The notes: generated by a model from the sequence alone, not told the origin. A stretch of DNA of 64,000 nucleotides from CAWHPS01 sp963831235 (GCA_963831235.1 CAWHPS010000027.1:75545-139544); one strand, 5' to 3'; counted from the stretch's first letter, positions 35,624 through 45,571 are shown. Numbers and translations are program-made.

Positions 35624-36661
35624 TCATTTTTTAATAAGTATCCCATTTTCATTGCCTTCTGGTAATTTGTTCTCTTCTTTTAGTCCAATCGTTAAAGGTA
35701 CCTGAAACTCGTTTTCCTGCCTTCTTATTGTAATCATTATCTTTCTTCCATATCCTTTTTCTATTATCGTGTTTATTAAATGAATTGTTCCATCTATTTT
35801 AATATTATCGATTTTTAAAATAATATCCCCAACTTTTAATCCTGCTATTTCTGCAGGTGATTTTGAAATAATATCTATGATTTTTAAATCATTACCCGAC
35901 AAACTTACTCCAATAGACGGTCGATCTTTGGGTAGAGAATATAATTTTTTGTCTGGTAAATCATTTTCAGCATAGTATGCTATTATCTCAGGCCCAATAT
36001 ATTTCTTTAAGATTGGAAATAAATCAATCTTGTCTGCTTTGTTTACATTAATAAATAACGCCATGTCTTTTAATAAATTCCAATATGTTTTATTATTGTA
36101 TTTGTAAAGTTCATAATACTTATGTTGATACGTTAACATTTCTCGACTATCATGAATTCCTGTTATGGTTTCCTTGTAAAATAAACTTTCTGATATATAA
36201 TTATTCTTCCAAAGAAATAAATTTGTTTGAAATTTAACTAATACTTCCATGGCAATCTCATGTGAAACCGCAGGTCCATATAACCAACAATGTAGCAGTT
36301 CATGAACATAAAAATGATAAGCTAATGCTTTATCTTGTTCTGTTTTACCAAAACCACCTGGAAGGGTTATGGTTATTATGCTACTATCTTTGGAATATTT
36401 ATTTACAGCTGCTTGTTTTATACCAATTTTATCTTTTATAATCATCACTGATGGTATTTTAATTTTAAACAAATCATAATAATAGGAATATGCCTTTTCA
36501 ATTAAATTTACAGTTGCTGTGTCTGAATATTCTCGTAAACCTTCGCGGAAATAATTGAAATGGTCGGTTCTTGTAATTGACGACCAATTCTCTATTAATT
36601 CATCATTAAAAGCAAAGTGACTTAAAAGTAATAATACTAATATTGATTTAATAAAAATCAT
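35624..36661 (-). CDS. Exported HExxH peptidase-like protein with C-terminal PDZ domain
   Basis: The 345 residues start with a signal peptide (IFIKSILVLLLLSHFAF). HELLHCW at 120-126 is a zincin HExxH motif, with E135 or E139 (SHEIAMEVL) as a possible third ligand. Residues about 230-335 form a PDZ domain (PSIGVSLSGNDLKIIDI, SPAEIAGLKVGDIILKID). A metallopeptidase followed by PDZ recalls the M61 family, though the spacing of ligands is not typical, so activity is uncertain. The gene is AT-rich like the ABC block beside it and is transcribed alone toward it. GAGG lies 8 bases before the ATG. Confidence 0.7.
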   Translation of the reverse strand: MIFIKSILVLLLLSHFAFNDELIENWSSITRTDHFNYFREGLREYSDTATVNLIEKAYSYYYDLFKIKIPSVMIIKDKIGIKQAAVNKYSKDSSIITITLPGGFGKTEQDKALAYHFYVHELLHCWLYGPAVSHEIAMEVLVKFQTNLFLWKNNYISESLFYKETITGIHDSREMLTYQHKYYELYKYNNKTYWNLLKDMALFINVNKADKIDLFPILKKYIGPEIIAYYAENDLPDKKLYSLPKDRPSIGVSLSGNDLKIIDIISKSPAEIAGLKVGDIILKIDNIKIDGTIHLINTIIEKGYGRKIMITIRRQENEFQVPLTIGLKEENKLPEGNENGILIKK

Positions 36662-36961
36662 TTACTGGCCTCTTTCTTTGTCTTCGATGGCAGTATTGCC
36701 CCGTCATTAATCCGGCGCATACAAATCTTCTTTTCAGATTTAGAAGTCGGCGCGCTTTCGAGTCAATGTCCGCTTTAAATTTAAATTAAGCTCCTGCCAT
36801 TGTTTCTGTCAAGCTCACTTTAAAATATTTATCATGCCGTTTTGATACGGCAACACTTCGAAATCTTCCAAGAATATATGCGGAGCAATGTCGCCTGAAA
36901 GCAGCGAAATGTTATATTTATACCCGGTCATCTGAAAATATTGTGCAAAAGGAAAATAATT

Positions 36962-38176
36962 ATGGACATTTTCAAACTATCCGAAAATGCAAGGAACATG
37001 CAGGCCTCTGAAATACGCGAACTAATGAAGCTTGCAAGCAAGCCCGGTATAATAACATTTGCAGGCGGCAATCCGGATAGCACTGGTTTTCCAGTCCATG
37101 AGGTTACCGGCATTATCAACAACTGGAACGACCAAAAAAACAGGGCCGCTTTCCAATACGGTGCTACAAACGGATATCCCATACTCCTTGATCTTATTTC
37201 AAAACGGATGCTGTCTAAAAATATCCCAATGGAAGGTCAGAAGAATATAATTACAACCGGGGCCCAGCAGGCAATCTACCTCATGTCAAAGATGCTTATT
37301 AATCCTGGCGATAAAATAATCGTTGAATCACCCTCGTTTATTGGAGCTATCGCTTCTTTCAAGTCCCTGCGTGCGGACATCGAATGGGTGCCTCTAGAGG
37401 AAGACGGCATATCCGTAATTGAACTTGAAAAGACCCTTCTGCGCCTTATAAAAGAAAACAAGCTGCCAAAGTTCATTTACACCATCCCCAATTTTCAGAA
37501 CCCTGCAGGCCTTACAATGTCACAGGACAAGCGCAGGGCTTTTCTTGACCTTGCACTTGAATATTCGGTCCCTGTTATTGAAGATGATCCTTACGGCGAA
37601 CTTTATTTCGAAGGAAAAGAAAAGGATTACGCCCCCATAAAGACGCTACCTGGCGGCGAAGATGCTGTTGTTCTTATCAACACTTTTTCAAAAATCCTGT
37701 CGCCTGGAATGAGGCTGGGTTGGATTACATGCTGCTCGGAAGTCGCTGCACAGGCGGAAATAGCAAAACAATCGGTTGATGCATGTTCAAATTCATATAC
37801 ACAGGTGATTGCGGCAGATTACCTTGAGAATGGTTATGTTGACAGTTATGTCAATTCAATGAGAAAAGTTTATGGGGAAAAAGCGATCTGCATGCTTTCA
37901 GCACTTAAAAATCATCTGCCGCAGGAATGCTCCTGGTCAAAACCAAAAGGGGGTTTCTTTATATGGATAACTCTCCCGGAACAAATAGGTGCCAAAGCAT
38001 TGTTTGATTCGTGCATACGAAAGAATGTGGCATTTGTTACGGGGCATGCATTTTGCGAACCTGGAAAGGGTGATCATTTCATACGTCTTGCCTTCAGCAA
38101 TGCTTCAATTCTCGACATTGAAAAAGGCATTGAAATTATCGGCAAAACCATGAAGGAAATGATGGGGGCTGAATAG
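36962..38176 (+). CDS. PLP-dependent class I aminotransferase (2-aminoadipate/LysN-like)
   Basis: The 404-residue cytoplasmic enzyme is of the fold-type I aminotransferase group related to MocR/LysN. FAGGNPDSTGFP near the N-terminus, YTIPNFQNPAGLTMS (substrate/PLP contacts), EDDPYGELYF (the Asp that binds the PLP nitrogen) and NTFSKILSPGMRLGWI (with the PLP lysine) are all present, with GGFFIWITLP near the end. It probably transaminates an aromatic, branched or 2-aminoadipate-type amino acid. I chose the ATG at 36962 because AAGGA lies 9 bases upstream; a TTG seven codons earlier would place that site inside the gene. It ends exactly where the convergent ligase gene ends. Confidence 0.88.
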   Translation: MDIFKLSENARNMQASEIRELMKLASKPGIITFAGGNPDSTGFPVHEVTGIINNWNDQKNRAAFQYGATNGYPILLDLISKRMLSKNIPMEGQKNIITTGAQQAIYLMSKMLINPGDKIIVESPSFIGAIASFKSLRADIEWVPLEEDGISVIELEKTLLRLIKENKLPKFIYTIPNFQNPAGLTMSQDKRRAFLDLALEYSVPVIEDDPYGELYFEGKEKDYAPIKTLPGGEDAVVLINTFSKILSPGMRLGWITCCSEVAAQAEIAKQSVDACSNSYTQVIAADYLENGYVDSYVNSMRKVYGEKAICMLSALKNHLPQECSWSKPKGGFFIWITLPEQIGAKALFDSCIRKNVAFVTGHAFCEPGKGDHFIRLAFSNASILDIEKGIEIIGKTMKEMMGAE

Positions 38177-39718
38177 TTAGGTTGGATCAATAATGGCGTC
38201 AGCTGTTTTCTCGCTTATGTCGTCATCACCGCTTTTAAGCCGTCTTAAAACAAGAAGAATTCCCGCACCAAACCAATAATAGATATCTGCGGGGTGCTCG
38301 CTTATATGGGTGCCTGTTGAGTTCATTACAGTTATAGCAAACATAATGGACAGGATGAACCGTGCAATCACCCTGCGATCCGGCTCCTCTTCCTCTCGAT
38401 AAACAATATATCCAGCACGAAATATCCGGTATAGAAGAAATAAAAGGAGGAAAAAGCCAGGATAGCCAATATCATAAAGCGTGGAGAAATAATAGCTGTG
38501 GGTATTGAATGACCCCATTCCCCAGCCAAAAGGCCCCATTGGCAATTCCATAGACGATTGAATGGCCTGCCGCCACATTCCGGTACGGGATATCATGGAG
38601 TGTTCTTGAAAAGGATTTGTAAGGGCGGAGGTGCGATCCGTAACAAATATCTCCGTTATTTTACGGTCCTGGTTTTTTCCATGAGCAACTCTTGCCTGTT
38701 CCATCACGGCCAAATCACGTGCCCCTGAAGAATCAAGAAATGTGCTGCCAACAAAGAAAACAAGCAGAAGAAAGGCCACAAATAAGATTTTATAACGTAT
38801 TGAACTGCGGTGTGCTATTATGAACCAGAAAAGCACGCCCATAATAAACCCAATCCAATTGGACCTGACTGAAGTTATTAGGAGAGCAACAATCATAGGC
38901 GGTATGAAAAGGGCGTAAATGGCCTTTCCTTTGGTTGACTTCATTGACAAAAGACTCAGGGAGGCATAAATGGCGATTACCATATAATCGGCAAAGCTGG
39001 CAGGTGACGGCAGTGTTGAAAAAGGGCGCGGTTTGCCTTCAATAAAAAGAGTTACAAACAGGGAATGCATTTTCTGTATCCAGATTTCCTCGAACCGCGT
39101 GTATCCGAAAAACGCCTGCTTTATACCATACAAGGCAACAATAAAACCGATTACCGAAGTAACTTTAAAAATGGAAATGACCTGTTTTTTTGTTTTTATA
39201 AAATGAATCGCATAGAAAAAACAAAGTATATAAAGGGCCACAAATTTAAACTGATTGATTCCAGTTACAACGCCTGACCCGTTTGCAATAAAAACCCTTG
39301 CCAATTGATAAAAAAAGAATATCCAAATCCATTTAACAACAGTATCATCTTCACTTTTTATGTGTTCCCCTTTACGAATCCTGTCAAAAAGCACGATAAA
39401 AAGCATGACAATCATCAAATCAGGGATGATTATAAGCAAATCCGAGCTAGGCCTGTCATAAAATAGATAAAAAACCCTGCGAATAAAACCGATAAACGGC
39501 GGAACAATCACAAGGAAAAAGATTCCTGAGATCGGAAACTTCATCACGGGGATAAAAACAAGGATTGCAATAAAAACAACGACATCAAGACGCGTGGGAA
39601 TGTTGAATATCTTTTTTGCAACAATATCACCAATAAAAACCACAGCAGCTGTGAATAAAATAAGCTCAAGAACAATTAGAAAACGATTTTTAGGAATGCC
39701 GGAGCTGAATGGCGTCAT
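38177..39718 (-). CDS. O-antigen ligase/polymerase-like membrane protein
   Basis: The 513 residues have about eleven to twelve membrane spans. A long external loop at about 335-395 contains RTGMWRQAI and GPFGWGMGSFNTHSYYFSTL, the H-bearing segment typical of the Wzy/WaaL O-antigen ligase family. Such proteins polymerise or transfer polysaccharide onto lipid carriers outside the inner membrane. The start lies 29 bases inside the preceding glycosyltransferase gene, and the three genes 41737 to 38177 form one minus-strand operon for a surface polysaccharide. Confidence 0.8.
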   Translation of the reverse strand: MTPFSSGIPKNRFLIVLELILFTAAVVFIGDIVAKKIFNIPTRLDVVVFIAILVFIPVMKFPISGIFFLVIVPPFIGFIRRVFYLFYDRPSSDLLIIIPDLMIVMLFIVLFDRIRKGEHIKSEDDTVVKWIWIFFFYQLARVFIANGSGVVTGINQFKFVALYILCFFYAIHFIKTKKQVISIFKVTSVIGFIVALYGIKQAFFGYTRFEEIWIQKMHSLFVTLFIEGKPRPFSTLPSPASFADYMVIAIYASLSLLSMKSTKGKAIYALFIPPMIVALLITSVRSNWIGFIMGVLFWFIIAHRSSIRYKILFVAFLLLVFFVGSTFLDSSGARDLAVMEQARVAHGKNQDRKITEIFVTDRTSALTNPFQEHSMISRTGMWRQAIQSSMELPMGPFGWGMGSFNTHSYYFSTLYDIGYPGFFLLLFLLYRIFRAGYIVYREEEEPDRRVIARFILSIMFAITVMNSTGTHISEHPADIYYWFGAGILLVLRRLKSGDDDISEKTADAIIDPT

Positions 39719-40730
39719 GATATAACCTCAAATAGGTTTTAGCTGTTTTAAGAATATCGAAATCCCTTGCCCGAACAAGTCCTTTTTCGGACAATGACTT
39801 TCTTCTTTCAGAAGATTCAAAAAGACTGATTATTTCATCAGCCATCCGTTCTTTTTGAACAAGGATGCCGTATCGCCCATCGTCAAGGACAAAACACGGC
39901 CCATCTGAAGGGTTGGAAACAACCGGAGTCCCGCATGCCATGGCCTCAACCAAAGGAACACCGAAACCTTCATAGGATGAAGGCATGCAGTAAACCCAAG
40001 CTTTTCTGTATAATTCAACCAGTGTTTCCATATTTATTGCATTATGACTTTTGATTCCCATACCTTCAATGTGTTCCGGTGTTACCATAAGAAGCTCTGC
40101 TTCAGGAATCTTTCTTCTGACACATCTGAAAATATCGAGCATCATATCCCCGCGTTTTCTTCCCTTAAGGGTACCGACAAACAGGATCGACGGAGCCGGA
40201 CTTTTATCTTTGCCAGGAGAAAAGACATTTAAATCAACTCCACATGGGACAATTTCATCAATTGCCGGCAGATAACCCCTTGTTCCAGGAGAAATTGCAG
40301 TCCGAATATCAGCGCAGGGAATGCCGCAGAGCTCAAGAACATAAGAACCCGCCTGACTAAAAAACCTGCCCTGCCTTCGGGCATTCAAGGCTTCCATAAT
40401 TGCGGATCCATAATATGTGCGCACTTGAGGTCTTCTGCCATATAGAAGATAATTATCACCGTGCGCATGTATCACCTCGAAACCGCTCAAATCCACTTTA
40501 GAAAAATAATATCCCAAAAGGTAGCGTTTAAAAAGTCTGTTTGATGCAATCCTTTTCGGAAGCATTATCTGTTTTACATCATATAAAGCATCAGACGGTC
40601 TTTCGCTGAGAGTAAATACGGTTACGGATTCGCCCATCCTGCACAGGGTATTCGCGAGCAGATGCACCTGGTCCGCCACACCACCGTGCTTATCGGAAGG
40701 CAAATCTCGCTGAAGAAAGGCTATGCGCAT
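39690..40730 (-). CDS. GT4-family glycosyltransferase
   Basis: The 346 residues have two Rossmann halves (GT-B fold). The N-terminal acceptor half begins MRIAFLQRDLPSDKHGGVADQV. The donor half contains ILFVGTLKGRKRGDMML and the diagnostic EGFGVPLVEAMACGTPVV segment with both glutamates of the EX7E motif. It is a retaining transferase that uses a nucleotide sugar at the inner membrane face. It overlaps the upstream transferase gene by 10 bases and the downstream ligase gene by 29. AAAGGGA lies just before the ATG. Confidence 0.88.
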   Translation of the reverse strand: MRIAFLQRDLPSDKHGGVADQVHLLANTLCRMGESVTVFTLSERPSDALYDVKQIMLPKRIASNRLFKRYLLGYYFSKVDLSGFEVIHAHGDNYLLYGRRPQVRTYYGSAIMEALNARRQGRFFSQAGSYVLELCGIPCADIRTAISPGTRGYLPAIDEIVPCGVDLNVFSPGKDKSPAPSILFVGTLKGRKRGDMMLDIFRCVRRKIPEAELLMVTPEHIEGMGIKSHNAINMETLVELYRKAWVYCMPSSYEGFGVPLVEAMACGTPVVSNPSDGPCFVLDDGRYGILVQKERMADEIISLFESSERRKSLSEKGLVRARDFDILKTAKTYLRLYHDAIQLRHS

Positions 40731-41737
40731 TTTTTCCCTTTAAAAAGATCAATCATTTTCAAGGCAATTTTTTTTGACGACATATATTCCAGGTAAAGAT
40801 TTTTTCCGCCAATCCCTATTTTTTCCGCAAGAGAGGGGTCGGCTTCCAGTTTTCTCACGGCATTTACAATCCCTTCAGCGCTTCCGTCATGAAAATAAAG
40901 GTTTTCACCATGACGGAATACTGAATCCGTCCAGTCAGTTCGATTTGCTATTACAGGAAGCCCGCTCATAAAAGCCGCTGCAGCGCCACTTTTTCTAAAG
41001 CTTATTCCACGTTTATCACAGACTATAAAATACTTTAAGCATTGGAGTTTCTCCGAGACCTCGGCATCCGGCAAAAAGCCCGTGATCTCCAAGTTTGTAA
41101 CATCTTCCTGCAAACCCTTAAACCCCCCTATAAAAAGGGCCTTTGTGCCAAGGATACGTGCTGCTGAAAGTATTCTATCAATCTGTAAATCATGATGCTG
41201 GGTTCCAAAAATACCCATGAGATGGGTCTTCTTTTTGATAGGTCCTGTATATGGAGGTATGCATGAAAAAGCCGGAAGTACTGGGCAGTCTATTCCATAC
41301 CTCTTCTTAATTGAAATTGCGCGGTGGCCGAAAGTGACAACGGATATGTCCGATTTGAACAGGACCTGCTTGTCCTTGTAGAAATTTATGGGACGCATGA
41401 CAAACTTTCCGGCAAAGGTCGGATAATAAGGCATGAATATTTCGTGTATTACGGAAAGCGTCCTGACATTATTCCTTCGGAGATGTTCAAGTATCCTGCA
41501 CGGAAATAAATTGCTCCATCCATAAAGATTGGGCGTGTATTCCAATATTGCAGCATCACAGCCGCTGCCCTTGATTTTTCCGGCCAAAGAAGCGGCAATC
41601 GAAAAAGGAAAATATTCTTCCGTTATTGGTTCCACCTCAATAAATTCTGAAAGGGCTTTGTTAAGAATCAATGGATAATGAAGAAGCCCTCCGCGAATTC
41701 CATGATGACAAGGAAATATATGCGCTATCTTTATCAA
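40721..41737 (-). CDS. Glycosyltransferase-like protein, first gene of the polysaccharide operon
   Basis: The 338 residues show a GT-B-like two-domain pattern: IKIAHIFPCHHGIRGGLLHY at the start, LMGIFGTQHHDLQIDRILSA between the halves, and DKRGISFRKSGAAAAFMSGLPVIA in the donor half. It is less conserved than its neighbour; the catalytic EX7E motif is replaced by FRKSGAAAAF, so the mechanism is unclear. The start codon is TTG, with AAGGTGG 4-5 bases upstream. It is divergent from the small gene at 41810 across 72 AT-rich bases. Confidence 0.7.
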   Translation of the reverse strand: MIKIAHIFPCHHGIRGGLLHYPLILNKALSEFIEVEPITEEYFPFSIAASLAGKIKGSGCDAAILEYTPNLYGWSNLFPCRILEHLRRNNVRTLSVIHEIFMPYYPTFAGKFVMRPINFYKDKQVLFKSDISVVTFGHRAISIKKRYGIDCPVLPAFSCIPPYTGPIKKKTHLMGIFGTQHHDLQIDRILSAARILGTKALFIGGFKGLQEDVTNLEITGFLPDAEVSEKLQCLKYFIVCDKRGISFRKSGAAAAFMSGLPVIANRTDWTDSVFRHGENLYFHDGSAEGIVNAVRKLEADPSLAEKIGIGGKNLYLEYMSSKKIALKMIDLFKGKKCA

Positions 41738-41809
41738 TGTCCCACCTTATAAATATATTGATACCATAAATATAAATAGATTATCTTTTTTACTAAAGGA
41801 AATAGTAAC

Positions 41810-42019
41810 ATGAATAAATACTCCATTGCTTTCATTTCACCGGGAAACAATCTTCTCCACCGCATAGTCCGCGCAAAAAGCGAAGATGAGGCGCTGCAAA
41901 CCTTTTTTAAAGAAATAAAATTGGCCAGCTATACCCAGGACGATGACGGGTTCTTCTATTTCAAAGAAGATTTCAACTTCGGTGAACGTCCTGCCGGAAG
42001 CATTCTGCAAACAGATTGA
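41810..42019 (+). CDS. Small conserved-looking hypothetical protein
   Basis: The 69 residues have no signal or membrane segment and no family I recognise. AAGGA lies 9 bases before the ATG, and the next gene starts 8 bases after the stop, so it is likely expressed with it. The sequence (IAFISPGNNLLHRIVRAKSE, then DDDGFFYFKEDFNFGE) reads like a folded alpha/beta protein. Confidence 0.6.
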   Translation: MNKYSIAFISPGNNLLHRIVRAKSEDEALQTFFKEIKLASYTQDDDGFFYFKEDFNFGERPAGSILQTD

Positions 42020-42027
42020 GGTAGCAC

Positions 42028-42711
42028 TTGGTAACAAGAATCCTCGTTGTGCTGTTATCGCTTGTGGTACTCTGTCCCGCCCAGCTCAAATTTCAGGACG
42101 AGGACGAATCCGAGCGTACAAAATACGGCATGTCACAAGCCGAATGGCAGCAATTCAAGGAATCGGGACTTTCAATAACACAATTGGAAAAACTGCTTGA
42201 ATGCGGCATCTCCATGGGCGAATATTCAAGCCGTCCCTGGCTTTCAATCGGAGTGCAGGAAAAAGACTGGATAGCCGAACGCTGCAAGGGAATGGTTGAC
42301 GAAGACATACAGGCTTTCAACGAACAGGGAGAAAGCGATTACTCTGTACTGATCGCATTCGCCCTTCCTGGCAGTCATCATTGGCTAAAAAAATCATATC
42401 CAGCAGCCATGGGATTATCTTCGGTCTTTGCATTGTCGCTTACGCTTTATTTTGCATTACCTGAGGTCACTGAAGAGCCCTCAATGGCTGCGCAAGGCGG
42501 CATCACCAATGGTCAACGGGAGGAAATAGAAACCCGTCGGCCCATTTTTCTGGTTTTTTGCCTTGCTGACATGATTTTAAGCTCAGTACTCACTTATCGT
42601 GATGTAAACAGCCACAAAAATGCGCCTGAAGTTAAATCAAGCCCAAAAACCTCGCTTTACCTTGATTTCAAAGGCACCCAACCCATGCTGAACTGCGCCT
42701 ATAAGTTCTGA
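42028..42711 (+). CDS. Hypothetical membrane protein
   Basis: The 227 residues begin with a signal-like segment (RILVVLLSLVVLCPA). Residues about 30-105 form a hydrophilic helical region (MSQAEWQQFKESGLSITQLE is a short repeat-like helix). Two membrane spans near 125-145 and 175-195 follow, then a basic linker and LYLDFKGTQPMLNCAYKF. The start codon is TTG, chosen because GAGG lies 6 bases upstream and the signal follows at once. I do not recognise the family. Confidence 0.6.
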   Translation: MVTRILVVLLSLVVLCPAQLKFQDEDESERTKYGMSQAEWQQFKESGLSITQLEKLLECGISMGEYSSRPWLSIGVQEKDWIAERCKGMVDEDIQAFNEQGESDYSVLIAFALPGSHHWLKKSYPAAMGLSSVFALSLTLYFALPEVTEEPSMAAQGGITNGQREEIETRRPIFLVFCLADMILSSVLTYRDVNSHKNAPEVKSSPKTSLYLDFKGTQPMLNCAYKF

Positions 42712-42842
42712 CCTCTGGGACAAAAGTAATTTTTCCAAATTATTAATAAAAAAGCCTGTTGCGTAAATAATTTCTTCCGACATCGTTAGTCCAGCCGGAC
42801 AGGTAAAAAGGTACAACAGTCTCAATAATTATTACAAGACCC

Positions 42843-44352
42843 TTACTCCACCAGCAACAGCTTCAACGTCCTCTTAAACCCAGGCGCCTGCATACGGCAG
42901 AAATAAATGCCATTGCCAAGCGTACGCCCATTCCCGTTCTTCCTGCCGGTGAATGTAACTGTGTGACATCCGGATGTAAAAGAACCCTGCGCAAGTGTTT
43001 GAACCAGACTGTCCGCTTAAATCATAAACCCGCACCGATACCTTCTGCATTTCATTTTTCTTTGCCTGAGGCACATTGAATGTAACCTGCGTTGCCGCGA
43101 AGAAAGGGTTAGGTGCCGCTGTAGGCCCTAAGAACAAAGGAACATGCCTCGATGCTTCAATAGAAGTACCTCCTGTATCCTGTGAAACAATCTCATAAAT
43201 TCTGACTCCAAGAGGCTCTATGGATTCGCTTAGAGAATCACCATCAATATTTAATTCTGTGTTGTCTGTAAGTCTTTTTACGCTTGTCCATGAGCCACTC
43301 CTCGACTTGACGGTAATATCGGTTGCAGAGTATATGGTATTGACTGCAAAAAGATAGATACGGTTTTGGTAATGAAATTCCCTTGTTCGCAGGTCGCTGT
43401 TTGAACTGATGGAAAGTAAGGTATCTGTCGGTGTATTGGAGAGCAAAATAGGAGAAAGCGTATGAATTTCGGTTGTTATTTTCTTTGTGTTAAGCAGGCC
43501 CTGGGGAGATTTAAATAAAGAAAACTGGCTGCAATGATAACCCCAGAACGTCAGACCTTTGACTCCTGCCGTAAGTGATTGATAAACCATGTTGCGAACC
43601 TGCTCATAAGTGGGTTCCAACAGACCGTACCCTGCACCGCCTGAACCTGCTCCATGAAGTTGTATGACATTCCAGACAGGCTTGTTGCCGGCAATCTGCT
43701 GCGCAACATTTATTTCATTGTACACATTCTGAAGATCGGAAAAGGGTTCTGTAACCGGATAGGGATCCGTCATGATTATATTTGCACAATTGAAATAGTC
43801 CATATTTTCCATGAAAACATCCTGTTGATCTTTCACCAAACAATGGACAACCACCGTTGGGCGAACACCGGCATCATATTGTTTTATGAGAAGTGAACTT
43901 GCCAAAAGAACATCCGCCGGTACACCCTGCCACTGAGGTTCATCAAAAAGATACCATACCAGCAGCCCAGGAGACGATTGTAGCAGACGGATTCTCTCTA
44001 TAAGGCTGACAGAGTCATAATTTACAACATCATAACGCGGCAAGCCGATGAATGCTTTTATTCCGAGGCTGTCCGCTTTATCAAGATAAGCCTTGACAAC
44101 AGCAGCAGCACCTGCAGTTCCAGGAACATCAGGTGATCCTTCCGCCATATAATTATGCACAACATTAAATCCGAGATCTTTCACGCTCGCCATTGAATCA
44201 GCGGGCACGGAGTAAATACCTATAGGGAAGAAAGGCGTGTCGTTTACGCAAATCCTGCGCTCACTGTCAATTTTTACATTTACAAGGCCGAACACGGAAT
44301 TAGTGCCAATAAACATAATGAGAAACAATAAAATGCCATTTCGAATTTCCAT
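42843..44352 (-). CDS. Secreted glycoside-hydrolase-like protein; sorting domain frameshifted
   Basis: The start is ATG 44352, with AGGAG 7 bases upstream and a signal peptide (ILLFLIMFIGTNSVFG) at once. The body looks like a TIM-barrel hydrolase of clan A: FFPIGIYSVPADSM, LGFNVVHNYM, VWYLFDEPQW (likely acid/base Glu), MTDPYPV, GVKGLTFWGYH. A beta-domain and a FlgD/type-IX-like end follow (PNPFFAATQVTFNV, VRVYDLSGQ). After VYDLSGQ one extra base (T, at 43008) shifts the frame, so the protein as read ends with about 37 unrelated residues at 42874. Removing it restores LVQTLAQGSFTSG, GNGIYFCRMQ and a stop at 42843. The substrate is unknown; the divergent AraC gene is a likely regulator. Confidence 0.75.
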
Positions 44353-44647
44353 GCTTTTACTCCTGATAGTTGATTGAGATTGATGATACATTGTTGAGAC
44401 CTCCTTTTAAATTTTTTAAAAGAAACACCCAATAGGCATAATTGCTAACTTTAGAGCCTGTTGCGTCAAGGGATAAAATTATGGCTCATAATCGTCCTTA
44501 AAAAGACCGCAGGCAACTTGTTTAAAGACATGTGACATCTCCTTTTCTTATTAAATTATTGAAAATCCGCTTTAAAGTAATATATATAAAGTATTCTGTT
44601 TCGGGAATGGATAAAATTTGCAAATGGATGGATAATTTTTACCTGTC

Positions 44648-45472
44648 ATGAACCCTTCAATATTTTTTCCATCTGGCATTGGCTCACTTGGAGTAGATGT
44701 GGTAGGATGCGGTCATCAGAAGCACCTGCCAATCTGGTGGAAACCTGCAAAGCGCCTTTTCGACACTTACGAACTTTCATATATAGCAAACGGCAGTGCC
44801 TGGTATGAAAGTAGTGCAGCAAAACGACAGTTTATGCCTGCCGGAAGCTGTGTCGTGTTTTTCCCCGGAGTAGAATCATTCTACCAGCCCTGCGATTATT
44901 CCCTATGGGAGGAGTACTGGATTCATTTTCAGGGACCAGTTGTCCGTCTATTAGAGAGTGAAGGCATTATCCGACAAGACAAACCGGTATTTTATACCCG
45001 TCGAAGCGTATTTCTGCTCAAGCTGTTTCGTGAATCCGTCCGCATTGCTCTTGACAGGTCTGAAAGAGCCCAGAGGCGTTTATCCGGGCGAGTCCTTAAT
45101 ATCCTTAACGAAATCTTACTACTCGACAAGGAGACAGCAACCGGCTCGACGCCTTCCGGCCCTATCACCTCTTTGGTGCGGCAGATACGTCTGAACCCTG
45201 CAAAAAAATGGAACTTCCAGTTTCTATCCCGGGAAATGGGCGTTAACTATTATTTTCTGATTAAGCAATTCAAGAAAGTCACCGCACTCCCACCGCACCA
45301 ATTTGTCAACCTCGAACGCATGAAACTTGCCTGCCAATATCTGGCTAAAGGCTGCACTGTCCAGGAAACTTGCTTCAGGATAGGAATGGAGGACCCATAC
45401 CATTTTTCCAGGTTATTTAAAGAAATTATGGATAAAGCGCCGCTTTATTTCCACAATATTCGAAAGGCTTAA
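44648..45472 (+). CDS. AraC-family transcriptional regulator
   Basis: The 274 residues have an N-terminal cupin-like ligand-binding domain (YELSYIANGSAWYES, PAGSCVVFFPGVESFYQP, WEEYWIHFQGP). The C-terminal double helix-turn-helix domain (about 180-270) has QFLSREMGVNYYFLIKQFKK in the first HTH and CTVQETCFRIGMEDPYHFSRLFK in the second. Regulators of this build usually sense sugars. It is divergent from the secreted hydrolase across about 295 bases, so control of that gene is a fair guess. Confidence 0.9.
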   Translation: MNPSIFFPSGIGSLGVDVVGCGHQKHLPIWWKPAKRLFDTYELSYIANGSAWYESSAAKRQFMPAGSCVVFFPGVESFYQPCDYSLWEEYWIHFQGPVVRLLESEGIIRQDKPVFYTRRSVFLLKLFRESVRIALDRSERAQRRLSGRVLNILNEILLLDKETATGSTPSGPITSLVRQIRLNPAKKWNFQFLSREMGVNYYFLIKQFKKVTALPPHQFVNLERMKLACQYLAKGCTVQETCFRIGMEDPYHFSRLFKEIMDKAPLYFHNIRKA

Positions 45473-45571
45473 TTGAATTTTTTGAATAGCCACAAGGTGT
45501 AACGTAAAAGTATCTGCCATCAATTTGAAACATGGAATAAATGAGGTTTTCGAATTTTTAATAAAACAGTA

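Noticed and set aside
35460..35705. 81-codon open frame on the plus strand
   Set aside because: It overlaps the end of the opposite PDZ protein gene, begins inside the SEC-C gene stop region, and has no recognisable composition or ribosome site.
42754..44466. Direct repeat GCCTGTTGCGT at 42754 and 44456 flanking the hydrolase gene
   Set aside because: Only 11 bases long with no further similarity on either side; repeats of this size occur by chance in a window this long, and no transposase is near.
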